A stretch of DNA of 21,687 nt from Caryophanales bacterium UBA6448 (GTDB taxonomy: Bacteria; Bacillota_I; Bacilli_A; RF39; UBA660): assembly GCA_002439555.1 (NCBI GenBank), contig DJOC01000048.1:39006-60692 (forward strand), in the 5' to 3' direction. The translations under genes and the position numbers were made by a program. Positions 15,073-21,687 of this stretch are shown here, piece by piece. Every line of letters starts with the position of its first letter. Position 1 is the first letter of the stretch. The notes under the pieces were generated by a model. The model saw nothing but the letters and a program-made list of their open reading frames with translations. It did not search any database and was not told where the DNA came from.

Positions 15073-16847
15073 TGATAGCAAAAGGTCAAAAGATTTCTGA
15101 CCGATATCAAATAATAAAATCTATAGGCGAAGGTGGAATGGCTAATGTTTACCTTGCTTATGATACAATACTGGAAAGGAATGTTGCAGTTAAAGTTTTA
15201 AGAGGAGATCTTGCAAATGATGAAAAGTTTGTTAGACGATTCCAAAGAGAGGCTTTACAGGCATCGAGTTTATCGCATCCCAATATTGTTGAAGTTTATG
15301 ATGTCGGCGAAGATAATGGCGAATATTATATTGTAATGGAGTATGTTGAGGGTAAACACCTAAAAGGGCTTCTTAAAAAAAGAGGTAAACTTACTATTCC
15401 TGAAGTTGTAGATATTATGATTCAGGTTACAAGTGGCCTTACGGTAGCTCACGATAGTTATATAATCCACCGCGATATAAAGCCACAAAATATAATGATA
15501 CTTGATAATGGACTTGTAAAACTAACTGATTTTGGTATTGCTCTTGCAATGAATTCAACGCAGCTTACCCAAACAAATTCGGTTATGGGTTCGGTACATT
15601 ATTTACCTCCGGAGGGAGCATCGGGTAAAGGTGCAACCCTTCAAAGTGATATATATTCACTTGGAATACTTATGTATGAACTTCTTACTGGCAAACTTCC
15701 GTTTCGTGGAGAAACAGCTGTAGAGATTGCGTTAAAGCAACTTAAGGAACCAATGCCAAGTATTAGAAAAGAAATACCTGATATTCCCCAGTCGATTGAA
15801 AATATTATTTTAAGAGCAACAGCAAAAAATCCTAAAAATAGGTATGCTGATGCCAGAGAAATGCACGATGATTTATTAACATGTTTAGATGAATCAAGAA
15901 AAAATGAAATTAAAATTAGTTTAAAATATCCAGAAATTGATTTAGATGATGGAAAGATGTTAAAACTAAAAAATGAAAATCTTACAAAGAAGGAAAGTGA
16001 TGAGATTATAGCAAAGCGTATAACCCAAAGGGATATTAATAAAAATCAAAACAAATCAATAGTAATTTTACTATCAATATTTACAGGAATTGTTGTCCTA
16101 ATTACAAGTATAGTAGTACTTCTTCCTAAATTAACTAAAAAGGCCCAAGTTACAGTACCTGATGTATCAAATATGACTGTTGCAGAAGCTACAAAAGTTT
16201 TAAAAGATGAAGGCTTTACTATTTCAGAAACTCAAATTGAAGAAGATGATGTAAAGGTAGAGAAGGGAAATGTAATTACTACAATACCTTCGCCTGGAAC
16301 GGTACATAAAAAAGGTTATGAAATACAATTAAAAGTATCTACAGGTAGTAAGTCTATTGAAGTTGAAGATTATACAGGTAAAAACTATTTAGAGGTTAAA
16401 GGGAAACTCGAGGCTTATGGAATCAATGTTATTATCAAAAAAACTGAAATGGAAGTTGATTCAGATGAAGATTATGAAACAAATATAATTATGGATCAAT
16501 CTGTTAAAAAAGGGGAGTATTTGACAAGTGGAGATAGTATTGAACTTTCAATTCCTGATATTAAAAATCTATACCCTGATTTTACTGATGGAACTTACAG
16601 TGTAAGCGATATAATTGATTTTGCAAATGAATATCAATTAAAATTAAAATTTATTGATAAAGATAGTAAAACTATTTCTATAACAAGTGAAAATGCAAAT
16701 GAATATGCTGATTATAAGATACTTACACAAAATAGAGCAGCGGGAACTAAAGTAACAGAAAATGCCTCATTTACAATTAAAATAGATGTTAGTTCATCTG
16801 AAAGTAGTTCAGATAATAAAACTTGTAAAGAAGAAGGTTTATGTTAA
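15072..16847 (+). CDS. prkC: PASTA-domain serine/threonine protein kinase
   Basis: This membrane kinase senses muropeptides or lipid II and controls wall growth. It has 591 residues and a GTG start overlapping the stp stop by one base, with AAGGTGAT before it. The kinase domain (about 12-270) has GEGGMANVYLA, K41, H133-R-D135, D153-F-G and YLPPEGASG in the activation region. A basic juxtamembrane stretch precedes one membrane segment (about 328-351). Three PASTA-like repeats follow (about 359-426, 428-497, and a more divergent 498-575). The extracellular end is Ser-rich and finishes TCKEEGLC, with two cysteines that could form a disulphide. The last seven bases overlap rsgA. Confidence 0.96.
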   Translation: MIAKGQKISDRYQIIKSIGEGGMANVYLAYDTILERNVAVKVLRGDLANDEKFVRRFQREALQASSLSHPNIVEVYDVGEDNGEYYIVMEYVEGKHLKGLLKKRGKLTIPEVVDIMIQVTSGLTVAHDSYIIHRDIKPQNIMILDNGLVKLTDFGIALAMNSTQLTQTNSVMGSVHYLPPEGASGKGATLQSDIYSLGILMYELLTGKLPFRGETAVEIALKQLKEPMPSIRKEIPDIPQSIENIILRATAKNPKNRYADAREMHDDLLTCLDESRKNEIKISLKYPEIDLDDGKMLKLKNENLTKKESDEIIAKRITQRDINKNQNKSIVILLSIFTGIVVLITSIVVLLPKLTKKAQVTVPDVSNMTVAEATKVLKDEGFTISETQIEEDDVKVEKGNVITTIPSPGTVHKKGYEIQLKVSTGSKSIEVEDYTGKNYLEVKGKLEAYGINVIIKKTEMEVDSDEDYETNIIMDQSVKKGEYLTSGDSIELSIPDIKNLYPDFTDGTYSVSDIIDFANEYQLKLKFIDKDSKTISITSENANEYADYKILTQNRAAGTKVTENASFTIKIDVSSSESSSDNKTCKEEGLC

Positions 16848-17686
16848 ACGGACTTATAGTTAATATAAACTCTAATAGATTTAAAGTTTTAGCAAATGAT
16901 AAAGAGTACATATGCTCCGCTAGGGGAAAATTCCGTAATGATAAAATTACTCCTCTAGTCGGAGATAATGTTTTATTTAATGAAAAAACTTTACAAATAG
17001 AAAAGATACTTGAAAGAAAAAACTTTTTATTAAGACCTATGATTGCTAATGTTGATATTGCAGTAGTAATTACTAGTACTAAAGAACCTAATTTAGATTT
17101 AAATTTACTTGATAAACTTCTTACAGTAATTCATAAAAATAAAATTAAACCTTTAATATGTTTTACAAAAACTGATTTACTTAATGAAGAAGAAAAGAAA
17201 ATTTATTTAAATATTAGAAAATATTATGAAAAATATTACGATGCACTCGATAATACAGAAATTTCTAAATTCAAAGAAATTATTCAAAATAAAGTAGTGG
17301 TTTTATGTGGCCAAACTGGTGCTGGTAAATCAACATTTATTAATAAGATTGATGATAAATTAAATCTTGAAACAAATGAAATAAGTAAAGTTTTAGGAAG
17401 AGGTAAACATACAACAAGAATGGTAACTTTATATAAAGAAGATGGCTTTTTTATAAGTGATACGCCAGGTTTTAGTAGTCTTTCATTAGAAAATGTTTCT
17501 TTTGAGGATTTAAATAATGCTTTTGTAGAGTTTTCAAACTTTAAATGTAAATATAATGATTGCAATCATATTAATACACAAGGTTGTAATATTGAAAATA
17601 ATGAAAAGATACTTCCAAGTAGATATGAAAATTATAAACTTTTTTTAAAGGAGATATATGAAAATCGCAGTAAGTTATTTAAGTAG
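16841..17686 (+). CDS. rsgA: Small ribosomal subunit biogenesis GTPase RsgA
   Basis: RsgA is a circularly permuted GTPase that acts in late 30S maturation. It has 281 residues. An N-terminal OB fold (KFRNDKITPLVGD) precedes a G domain in the permuted order: TKTD (109-112, G4), GQTGAGKST (157-165, G1), GRGKHTTR (187-193, switch) and DTPG (207-210, G3). The C-terminal zinc site is C236-x4-C241-x-H243-x5-C249, as in B. subtilis. The ATG lies inside the end of prkC (7-base overlap) behind GAAGAAGG. Its last 29 bases overlap rpe. This is the third gene of the stp-prkC-rsgA-rpe operon. Confidence 0.96.
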   Translation: MLNGLIVNINSNRFKVLANDKEYICSARGKFRNDKITPLVGDNVLFNEKTLQIEKILERKNFLLRPMIANVDIAVVITSTKEPNLDLNLLDKLLTVIHKNKIKPLICFTKTDLLNEEEKKIYLNIRKYYEKYYDALDNTEISKFKEIIQNKVVVLCGQTGAGKSTFINKIDDKLNLETNEISKVLGRGKHTTRMVTLYKEDGFFISDTPGFSSLSLENVSFEDLNNAFVEFSNFKCKYNDCNHINTQGCNIENNEKILPSRYENYKLFLKEIYENRSKLFK

Positions 17687-18311
17687 TAAAGATTATAAAA
17701 CCTCTATTAAAAAAATAGAAAATTCTAAAGCGGATTTTGTGCACTGTGATATATGTGATGGCTCATATGTTAAAACAAATAATTTTAATAAAGAAAATTT
17801 TCTTAATTTATTTAATAGAGTAAATAAAAAGTTAAATGTACATCTTATGGTAGACTTCCCTAAAAGATATGTAGATATGTTAAAGGGACTTAATATTGAT
17901 GAAATAATTATTCATAATGTAAAAGATACTAAAGATATTATAGAGTATATTAAATCATTAAATTTTAAAGTAGGTATTGCTATAAATCCAGATGAGAATG
18001 TAATGGACTTTATTAAATATTTTCCTTTGGTAGATGAAGTCCTAGTTATGAGTGTAAACCCTGGTAAGGGAGGTCAACCTTTCTTAAAAGAGGTTATTCC
18101 TACCATAGATTATTTATATAGCGTAAAGGGTATTTATAAATTTAATATTGCTATTGATGGTGGTATAAATGATGAAACTATTAAACTAGTTAAGGGTAAA
18201 GTAGATTTAGTTATAAGTGGTTCATTTATTACAAATAGTGATGATTATAATGATCAAATTGATAAATTGTTAATGAGGTCTTCAAATTTTAGTGTGATAA
18301 ATCCAAATTAG
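17658..18311 (+). CDS. rpe: Ribulose-phosphate 3-epimerase
   Basis: Rpe interconverts ribulose 5-phosphate and xylulose 5-phosphate in the pentose phosphate pathway. The 217 residues form a TIM barrel. Metal and catalytic residues are present: H29-C-D31 (in VHCDICDG), H62 (HLMV), and D167 (IDGGIN). The phosphate loop is MSVNPGKGGQPF, with Lys where Phe or another hydrophobic is usual. DICDG instead of DVMDG replaces the usual Met. The start follows a strong AAAGGAG. It overlaps rsgA by 29 bases, an unusually long coupling overlap. It is the last gene of the operon. Confidence 0.93.
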   Translation: MKIAVSYLSSKDYKTSIKKIENSKADFVHCDICDGSYVKTNNFNKENFLNLFNRVNKKLNVHLMVDFPKRYVDMLKGLNIDEIIIHNVKDTKDIIEYIKSLNFKVGIAINPDENVMDFIKYFPLVDEVLVMSVNPGKGGQPFLKEVIPTIDYLYSVKGIYKFNIAIDGGINDETIKLVKGKVDLVISGSFITNSDDYNDQIDKLLMRSSNFSVINPN

Positions 18312-18344
18312 AGTTTCTAGATTAAATGTGAAAAAATCTAATAT

Positions 18345-18374
18345 AAAAAGTGATGTTGCAGCATCACTTTTTTT
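18345..18374 (+). terminator. Strong terminator of stp-prkC-rsgA-rpe
   Basis: AAAAAGTGATG (18345-18355) and CATCACTTTTT (18362-18372) form an 11-base-pair stem around a six-base loop, then more T. A smaller hairpin (TAGATT/AATCTA, 18318-18340) precedes it. Confidence 0.9.
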
Positions 18375-18384
18375 GCGTACATTA

Positions 18385-18398
18385 TGGTATACTATAAT
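18385..18398 (+). promoter_or_regulatory. Promoter of the long leader RNA
   Basis: TGGTATACT (18385-18393) and an overlapping TATAAT (18393-18398) give two possible -10 elements 11 bases after the terminator T-run. Transcription is expected near 18400-18405. Confidence 0.65.
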
Positions 18399-18399
18399 T

Positions 18400-18684
18400 G
18401 CGAAATAAAGATATATCAAATGTACAAATATATGGTAACATATTTTTTCTATTTTTGATAGTCTATTTTGCAGAAAAAGGTAAATATGAAGTAGAGAAAT
18501 TACTTTCTCTTAATGGGACTAAGTAGAAAATATAAAAGTCAAACTACCCGGAGATGGAATAATGTTTACATTCCAAGTTAATTAATGTTGTAAAGTTACT
18601 TGAAAAAAATTATAAAATATTTTATACTTAGGATGATAGGAGAATAAGAAAGGGCTGTAAATAATTTTATATGCTCTTTTTTGA
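18400..18684 (+). ncRNA. Candidate structured leader or regulatory RNA upstream of the tandem phosphoesterase gene
   Basis: About 280 bases without a coding frame lie between a promoter and an intrinsic terminator. Visible local pairings are AGAGAAA/TTTCTCT with a TTAC loop (near 18493-18510), GACT/AGTC and AGTAG/CTAC in the following segment, and TGGAAT/ATTCCA (near 18555-18574). The 3' end is the terminator at 18649. Conserved cores of RNase P RNA, tmRNA, SRP RNA, T-boxes and common riboswitches were looked for and not found. The position directly before a gene with no Shine-Dalgarno favours a cis-acting attenuator, but a stand-alone RNA is possible. Confidence 0.45.
18649..18684 (+). terminator. 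Intrinsic terminator at the start of the phosphoesterase gene
   Basis: AAAGGGC (18649-18655) pairs with GCTCTTT (18673-18679, one G·T), and TGTAAA/TTTATA can extend the stem inside with one bulge. T continues to 18682. The 3' arm overlaps the ATG at 18671, so the hairpin would block either transcription or translation. Confidence 0.65.
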
Positions 18685-20728
18685 AAAAAGTATGGAAGAA
18701 AAGAAAATCGATTTATTAAGTGAAATCAAAAAAGATATTGTCAAAGAAAAGTCAGTATCCTCACTTGCAAAAAAATACGACATAAGTGAATATGAAGTTT
18801 TAGGACTTGTTAAAAAATTAAAGGATGAAGGTATTAATGTAACTTATAGTGAAAAGAATAAAGATGCTTATATAGTTATTAATGACCACCCAGATTTTAC
18901 TAAAGAAAATGATTATTATATTACCGAAGATGTTGACTCAAATACAAAGATAGCCTTTATTTCTGATACTAGATTTGGCTCTAAAAATGAACAAATTGCT
19001 ATTTTAAATGATATGTATAAAAATTTTGCAATTGCTAATGTAAAATATGTATTTGTTTTAGGAAATCTTTTGGAGGGACCATATAAGGGTGAAAATAATC
19101 TTGAATATGGTAAAAGTTTAATTACTAACGATGCTTATGGACAAGCGGACCATTTAATTGAATACTTCCCAAGAGTCGAGGGCATTAAAACTTTATTTAT
19201 TACTGGTAGAAATGATCATAAATTTTCTAAAGAATTAAATGTTGGTGAATATATTGCAAGAGAAAGAGAAGATATGATTTATCTAGGACCAAAAGCTTGT
19301 ACAGTTCATTTTAATGAAGTTACTTTTAAACTTGAACAGTTAAAAGCAGGTGATGCCTACACAGTAGCTTACCCACCACAGACATATTCAAGAAGTATGT
19401 CAAGTTATGAAGACTATGATGCAATATTTTTAAGTGGTACTAGGTCTGCACAACATTTTCCAGCGATAAGAGATACGCAAATATTTTCAATTCCTTCCGT
19501 AGTGGAAAGAACTCCACTTATGAAAGCAAATAGACAGCAAAATACAATTGGAGCCACAATAATTGATGTAAGTTATACAAAAACTGGTAAATTAAAAAGA
19601 TTACTTCCTGAAGTAATGCCATATTATAAACCAAGTAAAGATAATTATTTAACCACTAAAAAATTAAATGTATCTAAAAATGAACTTGGTGAATTTGAAA
19701 ATACGAAAGAAATAATTCAAAATAAACACGCATACTTTGATTCAATTGATAAGATTTATAGACTTCTAAAAAAAGAACAATCTTTTGAGGAACTAAGAAG
19801 TAAACTTGATATATCTACTGATGCTTTATACGGAATGATTACTATATTAAATGAATATGGAAGACCAGTTGATGTAGTAGATATAAATGGAACTTTAGTA
19901 GTTCGAAAAACATTTCAAAAAAGAAAAGATAATATAATTAAACCTCCGAAAGAAGAGCTTAATAAAAAAGAAATTTTAGTGGTATCTGATACTCATTATG
20001 GAAGTATTTGGTGTCAACCTTCAATGGTAAATACAGCTTGTTATGAAGCATATAATCGTGGTATTACCGACTTTTATCATATCGGAGATATATCTGATGG
20101 TGATTATTCTAGGGTAAGACCTAACCATATTCATGAAGTATTTTTATATGGTGCATCTGGTCAAATAAATTATGTAATTGAAAATTTACCTAAATATCCA
20201 GGTGTAAAATGGCACGCTATTCAAGGTAGTCATGATCAAACTCATCAGTTTAATTATGGTGTTGTTTTAGCGGATGAAGTTGCTAAAAAAAGACTAGATT
20301 TTGAATATTTAGGACAAGATAGAGCCTTTGTATATTTTGGTAATTGTAAAGTAGAATTATTCCATCCGGGAGGAGGAACATCAAGAATACTTTCCACTAA
20401 ACCGCAAAATGGTATAGACCAAATGGCATCAGGTACTAAACCAAAACTTTCTATACGTGGTCATTATCATAAAATATATTATATGTTATATCGTAATATT
20501 CATATGCTTTTGGCTCCTTGTAATGTAGATCAATCATCCTTTATGATGAAAAATGAACTACCTAATTTAATGGGCAATTACTTTTTAACTATTTATTATG
20601 ATGATAATGGTGATATACAATATTTAGATGTAGAACCAATGATTTTTGAACAAAGTGATGTTCGTAAAAATGATTTTGAAAATCCTAGAAAATGCATCAA
20701 AAATAAAATACTTACGAAGAAGAACTAA
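18671..20728 (+). CDS. Tandem metallophosphoesterase protein with degenerate first domain
   Basis: The 685-residue soluble protein is built as two copies of (winged-helix-like segment + calcineurin-type phosphoesterase). Copy 1: helix-turn-helix at about 28-58, phosphoesterase about 93-270 with ligands lost (SDTRFG for SDTHxG at 99-101, GNLLEG for GDxxD at 131, GRNDH for GNHD at 179, GTRSAQH for GHxH at 256). Copy 2: helical segment at about 370-400, phosphoesterase about 434-620 with an intact site (D440-T-H442, G472-D473, GSHD 519-522, H565, G597-HYH-600). From memory, the copy-2 type resembles archaeal and phage MPE/SbcD-like nucleases; the substrate is unknown. The first ATG is 18671, but 18692 is equally possible; neither has a Shine-Dalgarno. 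The 18671 start lies within the terminator arm. Confidence 0.88.
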   Translation: MLFFEKSMEEKKIDLLSEIKKDIVKEKSVSSLAKKYDISEYEVLGLVKKLKDEGINVTYSEKNKDAYIVINDHPDFTKENDYYITEDVDSNTKIAFISDTRFGSKNEQIAILNDMYKNFAIANVKYVFVLGNLLEGPYKGENNLEYGKSLITNDAYGQADHLIEYFPRVEGIKTLFITGRNDHKFSKELNVGEYIAREREDMIYLGPKACTVHFNEVTFKLEQLKAGDAYTVAYPPQTYSRSMSSYEDYDAIFLSGTRSAQHFPAIRDTQIFSIPSVVERTPLMKANRQQNTIGATIIDVSYTKTGKLKRLLPEVMPYYKPSKDNYLTTKKLNVSKNELGEFENTKEIIQNKHAYFDSIDKIYRLLKKEQSFEELRSKLDISTDALYGMITILNEYGRPVDVVDINGTLVVRKTFQKRKDNIIKPPKEELNKKEILVVSDTHYGSIWCQPSMVNTACYEAYNRGITDFYHIGDISDGDYSRVRPNHIHEVFLYGASGQINYVIENLPKYPGVKWHAIQGSHDQTHQFNYGVVLADEVAKKRLDFEYLGQDRAFVYFGNCKVELFHPGGGTSRILSTKPQNGIDQMASGTKPKLSIRGHYHKIYYMLYRNIHMLLAPCNVDQSSFMMKNELPNLMGNYFLTIYYDDNGDIQYLDVEPMIFEQSDVRKNDFENPRKCIKNKILTKKN

Positions 20729-20746
20729 AAATCTTCTTCTTTTTTT
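20716..20746 (+). terminator. Terminator of the phosphoesterase gene, stop codon in the loop
   Basis: GAAGAAGA (20716-20723) and TCTTCTTC (20732-20739) form a perfect stem, followed by seven or more T. The TAA stop (20726-20728) sits in the loop, the same arrangement as at the end of efp. Confidence 0.85.
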
Positions 20747-20868
20747 GTGTAAAAAATGTGTAAAGTATAAAAAATACTAAAATTTCATAATTTTATCTAA
20801 AAATATATTTTTGGAAGCAATTTAAAATTTTTTTTGCAAAAAATCACCCTAAAAAGATAAATTTAGAA

Positions 20869-20894
20869 CAAAAACTGCATTTTTCAGGTTTTTG
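20869..20894. other. Hairpin ahead of the Rpn-like gene
   Basis: CAAAAACTG (20869-20877) pairs with CAGGTTTTTG (20885-20894) with one bulged G. It may stop transcription from either side or act as an operator, as its right arm overlaps the -35 of the next promoter. The rest of 20747-20868 is A+T-rich and holds nothing I can identify. Confidence 0.35.
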
Positions 20895-20920
20895 CTTAAT
20901 TCTTTTAATTTTGCTAATAT
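20892..20920 (+). promoter_or_regulatory. Promoter of the Rpn-like gene
   Basis: TTGCTT (20892-20897), a 17-base spacer and TAATAT (20915-20920) with a TGC extended element. The start is expected near 20927, just before AAAGGAGG. Confidence 0.6.
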
Positions 20921-20942
20921 GCATTTGAAAGGAGGAAAGATT

Positions 20943-21687
20943 ATGCCTTATGGATTTATTAATGATAGAGCGGCTAAACTACTTATTACTGATAAAAAGC
21001 TTAGAGAATATGTATGTTTAATAATAAGCAAATTATTAAAATTAAACTTTAATTACGTTAAAAATAATTTAGAACTGGTACATAATGGAGTTAATGAAAA
21101 TCAAAATATAAAAGGAAGAGATACAGATGCATTATTTAAAAATGATTATAGTGTTATCAACTTTGAATTTAATAATGAATACCAGTCTGAATATATTGCA
21201 AAAAATAATATGTATGTATTTCATCTGTGTTTAAGACAACTAAAACCCGGTGAAAAAGAGAATAAAATTAAACCAGTATATCAAATAAACGTTAATAATT
21301 ACGATATTTATAAAAAAGGCGAGTTTATTTATAAAACACAATTATGTGAGACAACATATTATTGCGTTCGAGATAATAATCTCGTTATCTATGATATTAA
21401 TATGGACTTTCTAAAAAAACTAAGCTATAATGAAATTGATGGGATGCCAAGCGATAGTTTGGAAAAACTGTTTCTAGTATTTTACAATAGAGAAGATATT
21501 AATTATGAACAGTTTTATAATGGTAATCCATTAATGGAAAGGGTAGTTAAGAGGTTAGAAGAAATGTGGAAAGATTTTGATGATATGCTTTATTATGATG
21601 CCGAAGAACTTAGAAAGCAAGTAGATGATAGGCTAAGAAAAGAGCGCGATGCTGAAATTGAAAAAGAAGTTACTGATAGAATAACAA
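20943..21687 (+). CDS. PD-(D/E)XK nuclease family transposase / Rpn-like protein, 3'-truncated by window edge
   Basis: An open frame of 248 codons runs off the window end without a stop. The ATG follows AAAGGAGG by seven bases. The N terminus (INDRAAKLLITDKKLREYVCLIIS) and GRDTDALFKNDYSVINFEFNNEYQ form a PD-(D/E)XK core with D62 and E75-x-N77, where the family usually has ExQ. RMYVFHLCLRQL-type helices, YQINVNNYD, then a long charged helical C terminus (ERVVKRLEEMWKDFDDML… RKERDAEIEKE) match the PDDEXK/Rpn group. These are recombination-promoting nucleases or transposase-like proteins, often in many copies per genome. Codons such as AGG, CTG and CGC look somewhat more frequent than in the neighbours, which would suit transfer, but I did not count them. 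Confidence 0.75.
   Translation, partial: MPYGFINDRAAKLLITDKKLREYVCLIISKLLKLNFNYVKNNLELVHNGVNENQNIKGRDTDALFKNDYSVINFEFNNEYQSEYIAKNNMYVFHLCLRQLKPGEKENKIKPVYQINVNNYDIYKKGEFIYKTQLCETTYYCVRDNNLVIYDINMDFLKKLSYNEIDGMPSDSLEKLFLVFYNREDINYEQFYNGNPLMERVVKRLEEMWKDFDDMLYYDAEELRKQVDDRLRKERDAEIEKEVTDRIT

Noticed and set aside
12900..17565. Minus-strand frames at 12900-13103 and 17284-17565
   Set aside because: They are opposite the surface-protein gene and the RsgA G domain respectively, with no promoter or ribosome-binding site.
18400..18684. RNase P RNA, tmRNA, SRP RNA or T-box
   Set aside because: The expected conserved cores (for example GAGGAAAGTCC, a tRNA-Ala-like 3' end, the GGAA-capped SRP loop, or AGGGTGG in T-boxes) are absent.
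1..21687. tRNA genes, CRISPR arrays, complete insertion sequences
   Set aside because: No cloverleaf with a TTCGA-type T-loop, no regularly spaced direct repeats, and no transposase flanked by terminal inverted repeats were seen.

Overview
The window is about 21.7 kb of strongly A+T-rich bacterial chromosome from a walled, low-GC Gram-positive. Gene content and order (rpmG-efp, rpsO-pnp, and rlmN-stp-prkC-rsgA-rpe, the last as in Bacillus subtilis) point to Bacillota, Bacilli side. The extreme A+T content, small intergenic gaps, pyruvate formate-lyase metabolism and complete absence of TGA as a stop codon would fit one of the uncultured small-genome gut lineages near Mollicutes (RF39-like). 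That lineage call is inference. No rRNA, tRNA, CRISPR array or complete insertion sequence is visible.

Layout. 1-1617: 3' part of a class B penicillin-binding protein. 1623-2081: minus-strand unit with an intact 79-residue DUF6966-like gene and a second small, frame-disrupted ORF, ending in its own terminator. 2244-3050: rpmG-efp operon. 3049-6178: pflB-pflA with a Rex-like palindrome at the promoter and a strong terminator. 6195-7135: accessory island with a structured RNA candidate that has its own promoter and terminator, then a decayed ORF6N (KilA-N-like) gene containing a striking palindrome. 7169-8537: murF. 8545-11203: rpsO-pnp with a structured leader and internal attenuator. 11216-11936: a promoter flanked by perfect inverted repeats and a cysteine-peptidase-like hypothetical gene. 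11944-13201: membrane-anchored surface protein. 13233-18374: rlmN (probably leaderless), then the tightly overlapping stp-prkC-rsgA-rpe operon. 18385-20746: a roughly 280-nt leader RNA ending in a terminator that abuts or overlaps the start of a tandem metallophosphoesterase gene. 20892-end: a PD-(D/E)XK Rpn/transposase-like gene, cut by the window end.

How the genes work together. The housekeeping part covers cell wall synthesis and its control (PBP, MurF, PrkC/Stp with extracellular PASTA repeats), translation and ribosome maturation (L33, EF-P, S15, RlmN, RsgA), RNA decay (PNPase), and anaerobic carbon metabolism (PflB/PflA, Rpe). The accessory parts are the ORF6N island, the two candidate structured RNAs, the inverted-repeat promoter, the tandem phosphoesterase with a degenerate first domain, and the Rpn-like nuclease. 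No single undescribed multi-gene system can be claimed from the sequence alone. The best leads are the unclassified leader RNA plus tandem phosphoesterase (18385-20728), and the ORF6N palindrome pair with the neighbouring small RNA (6195-6696).
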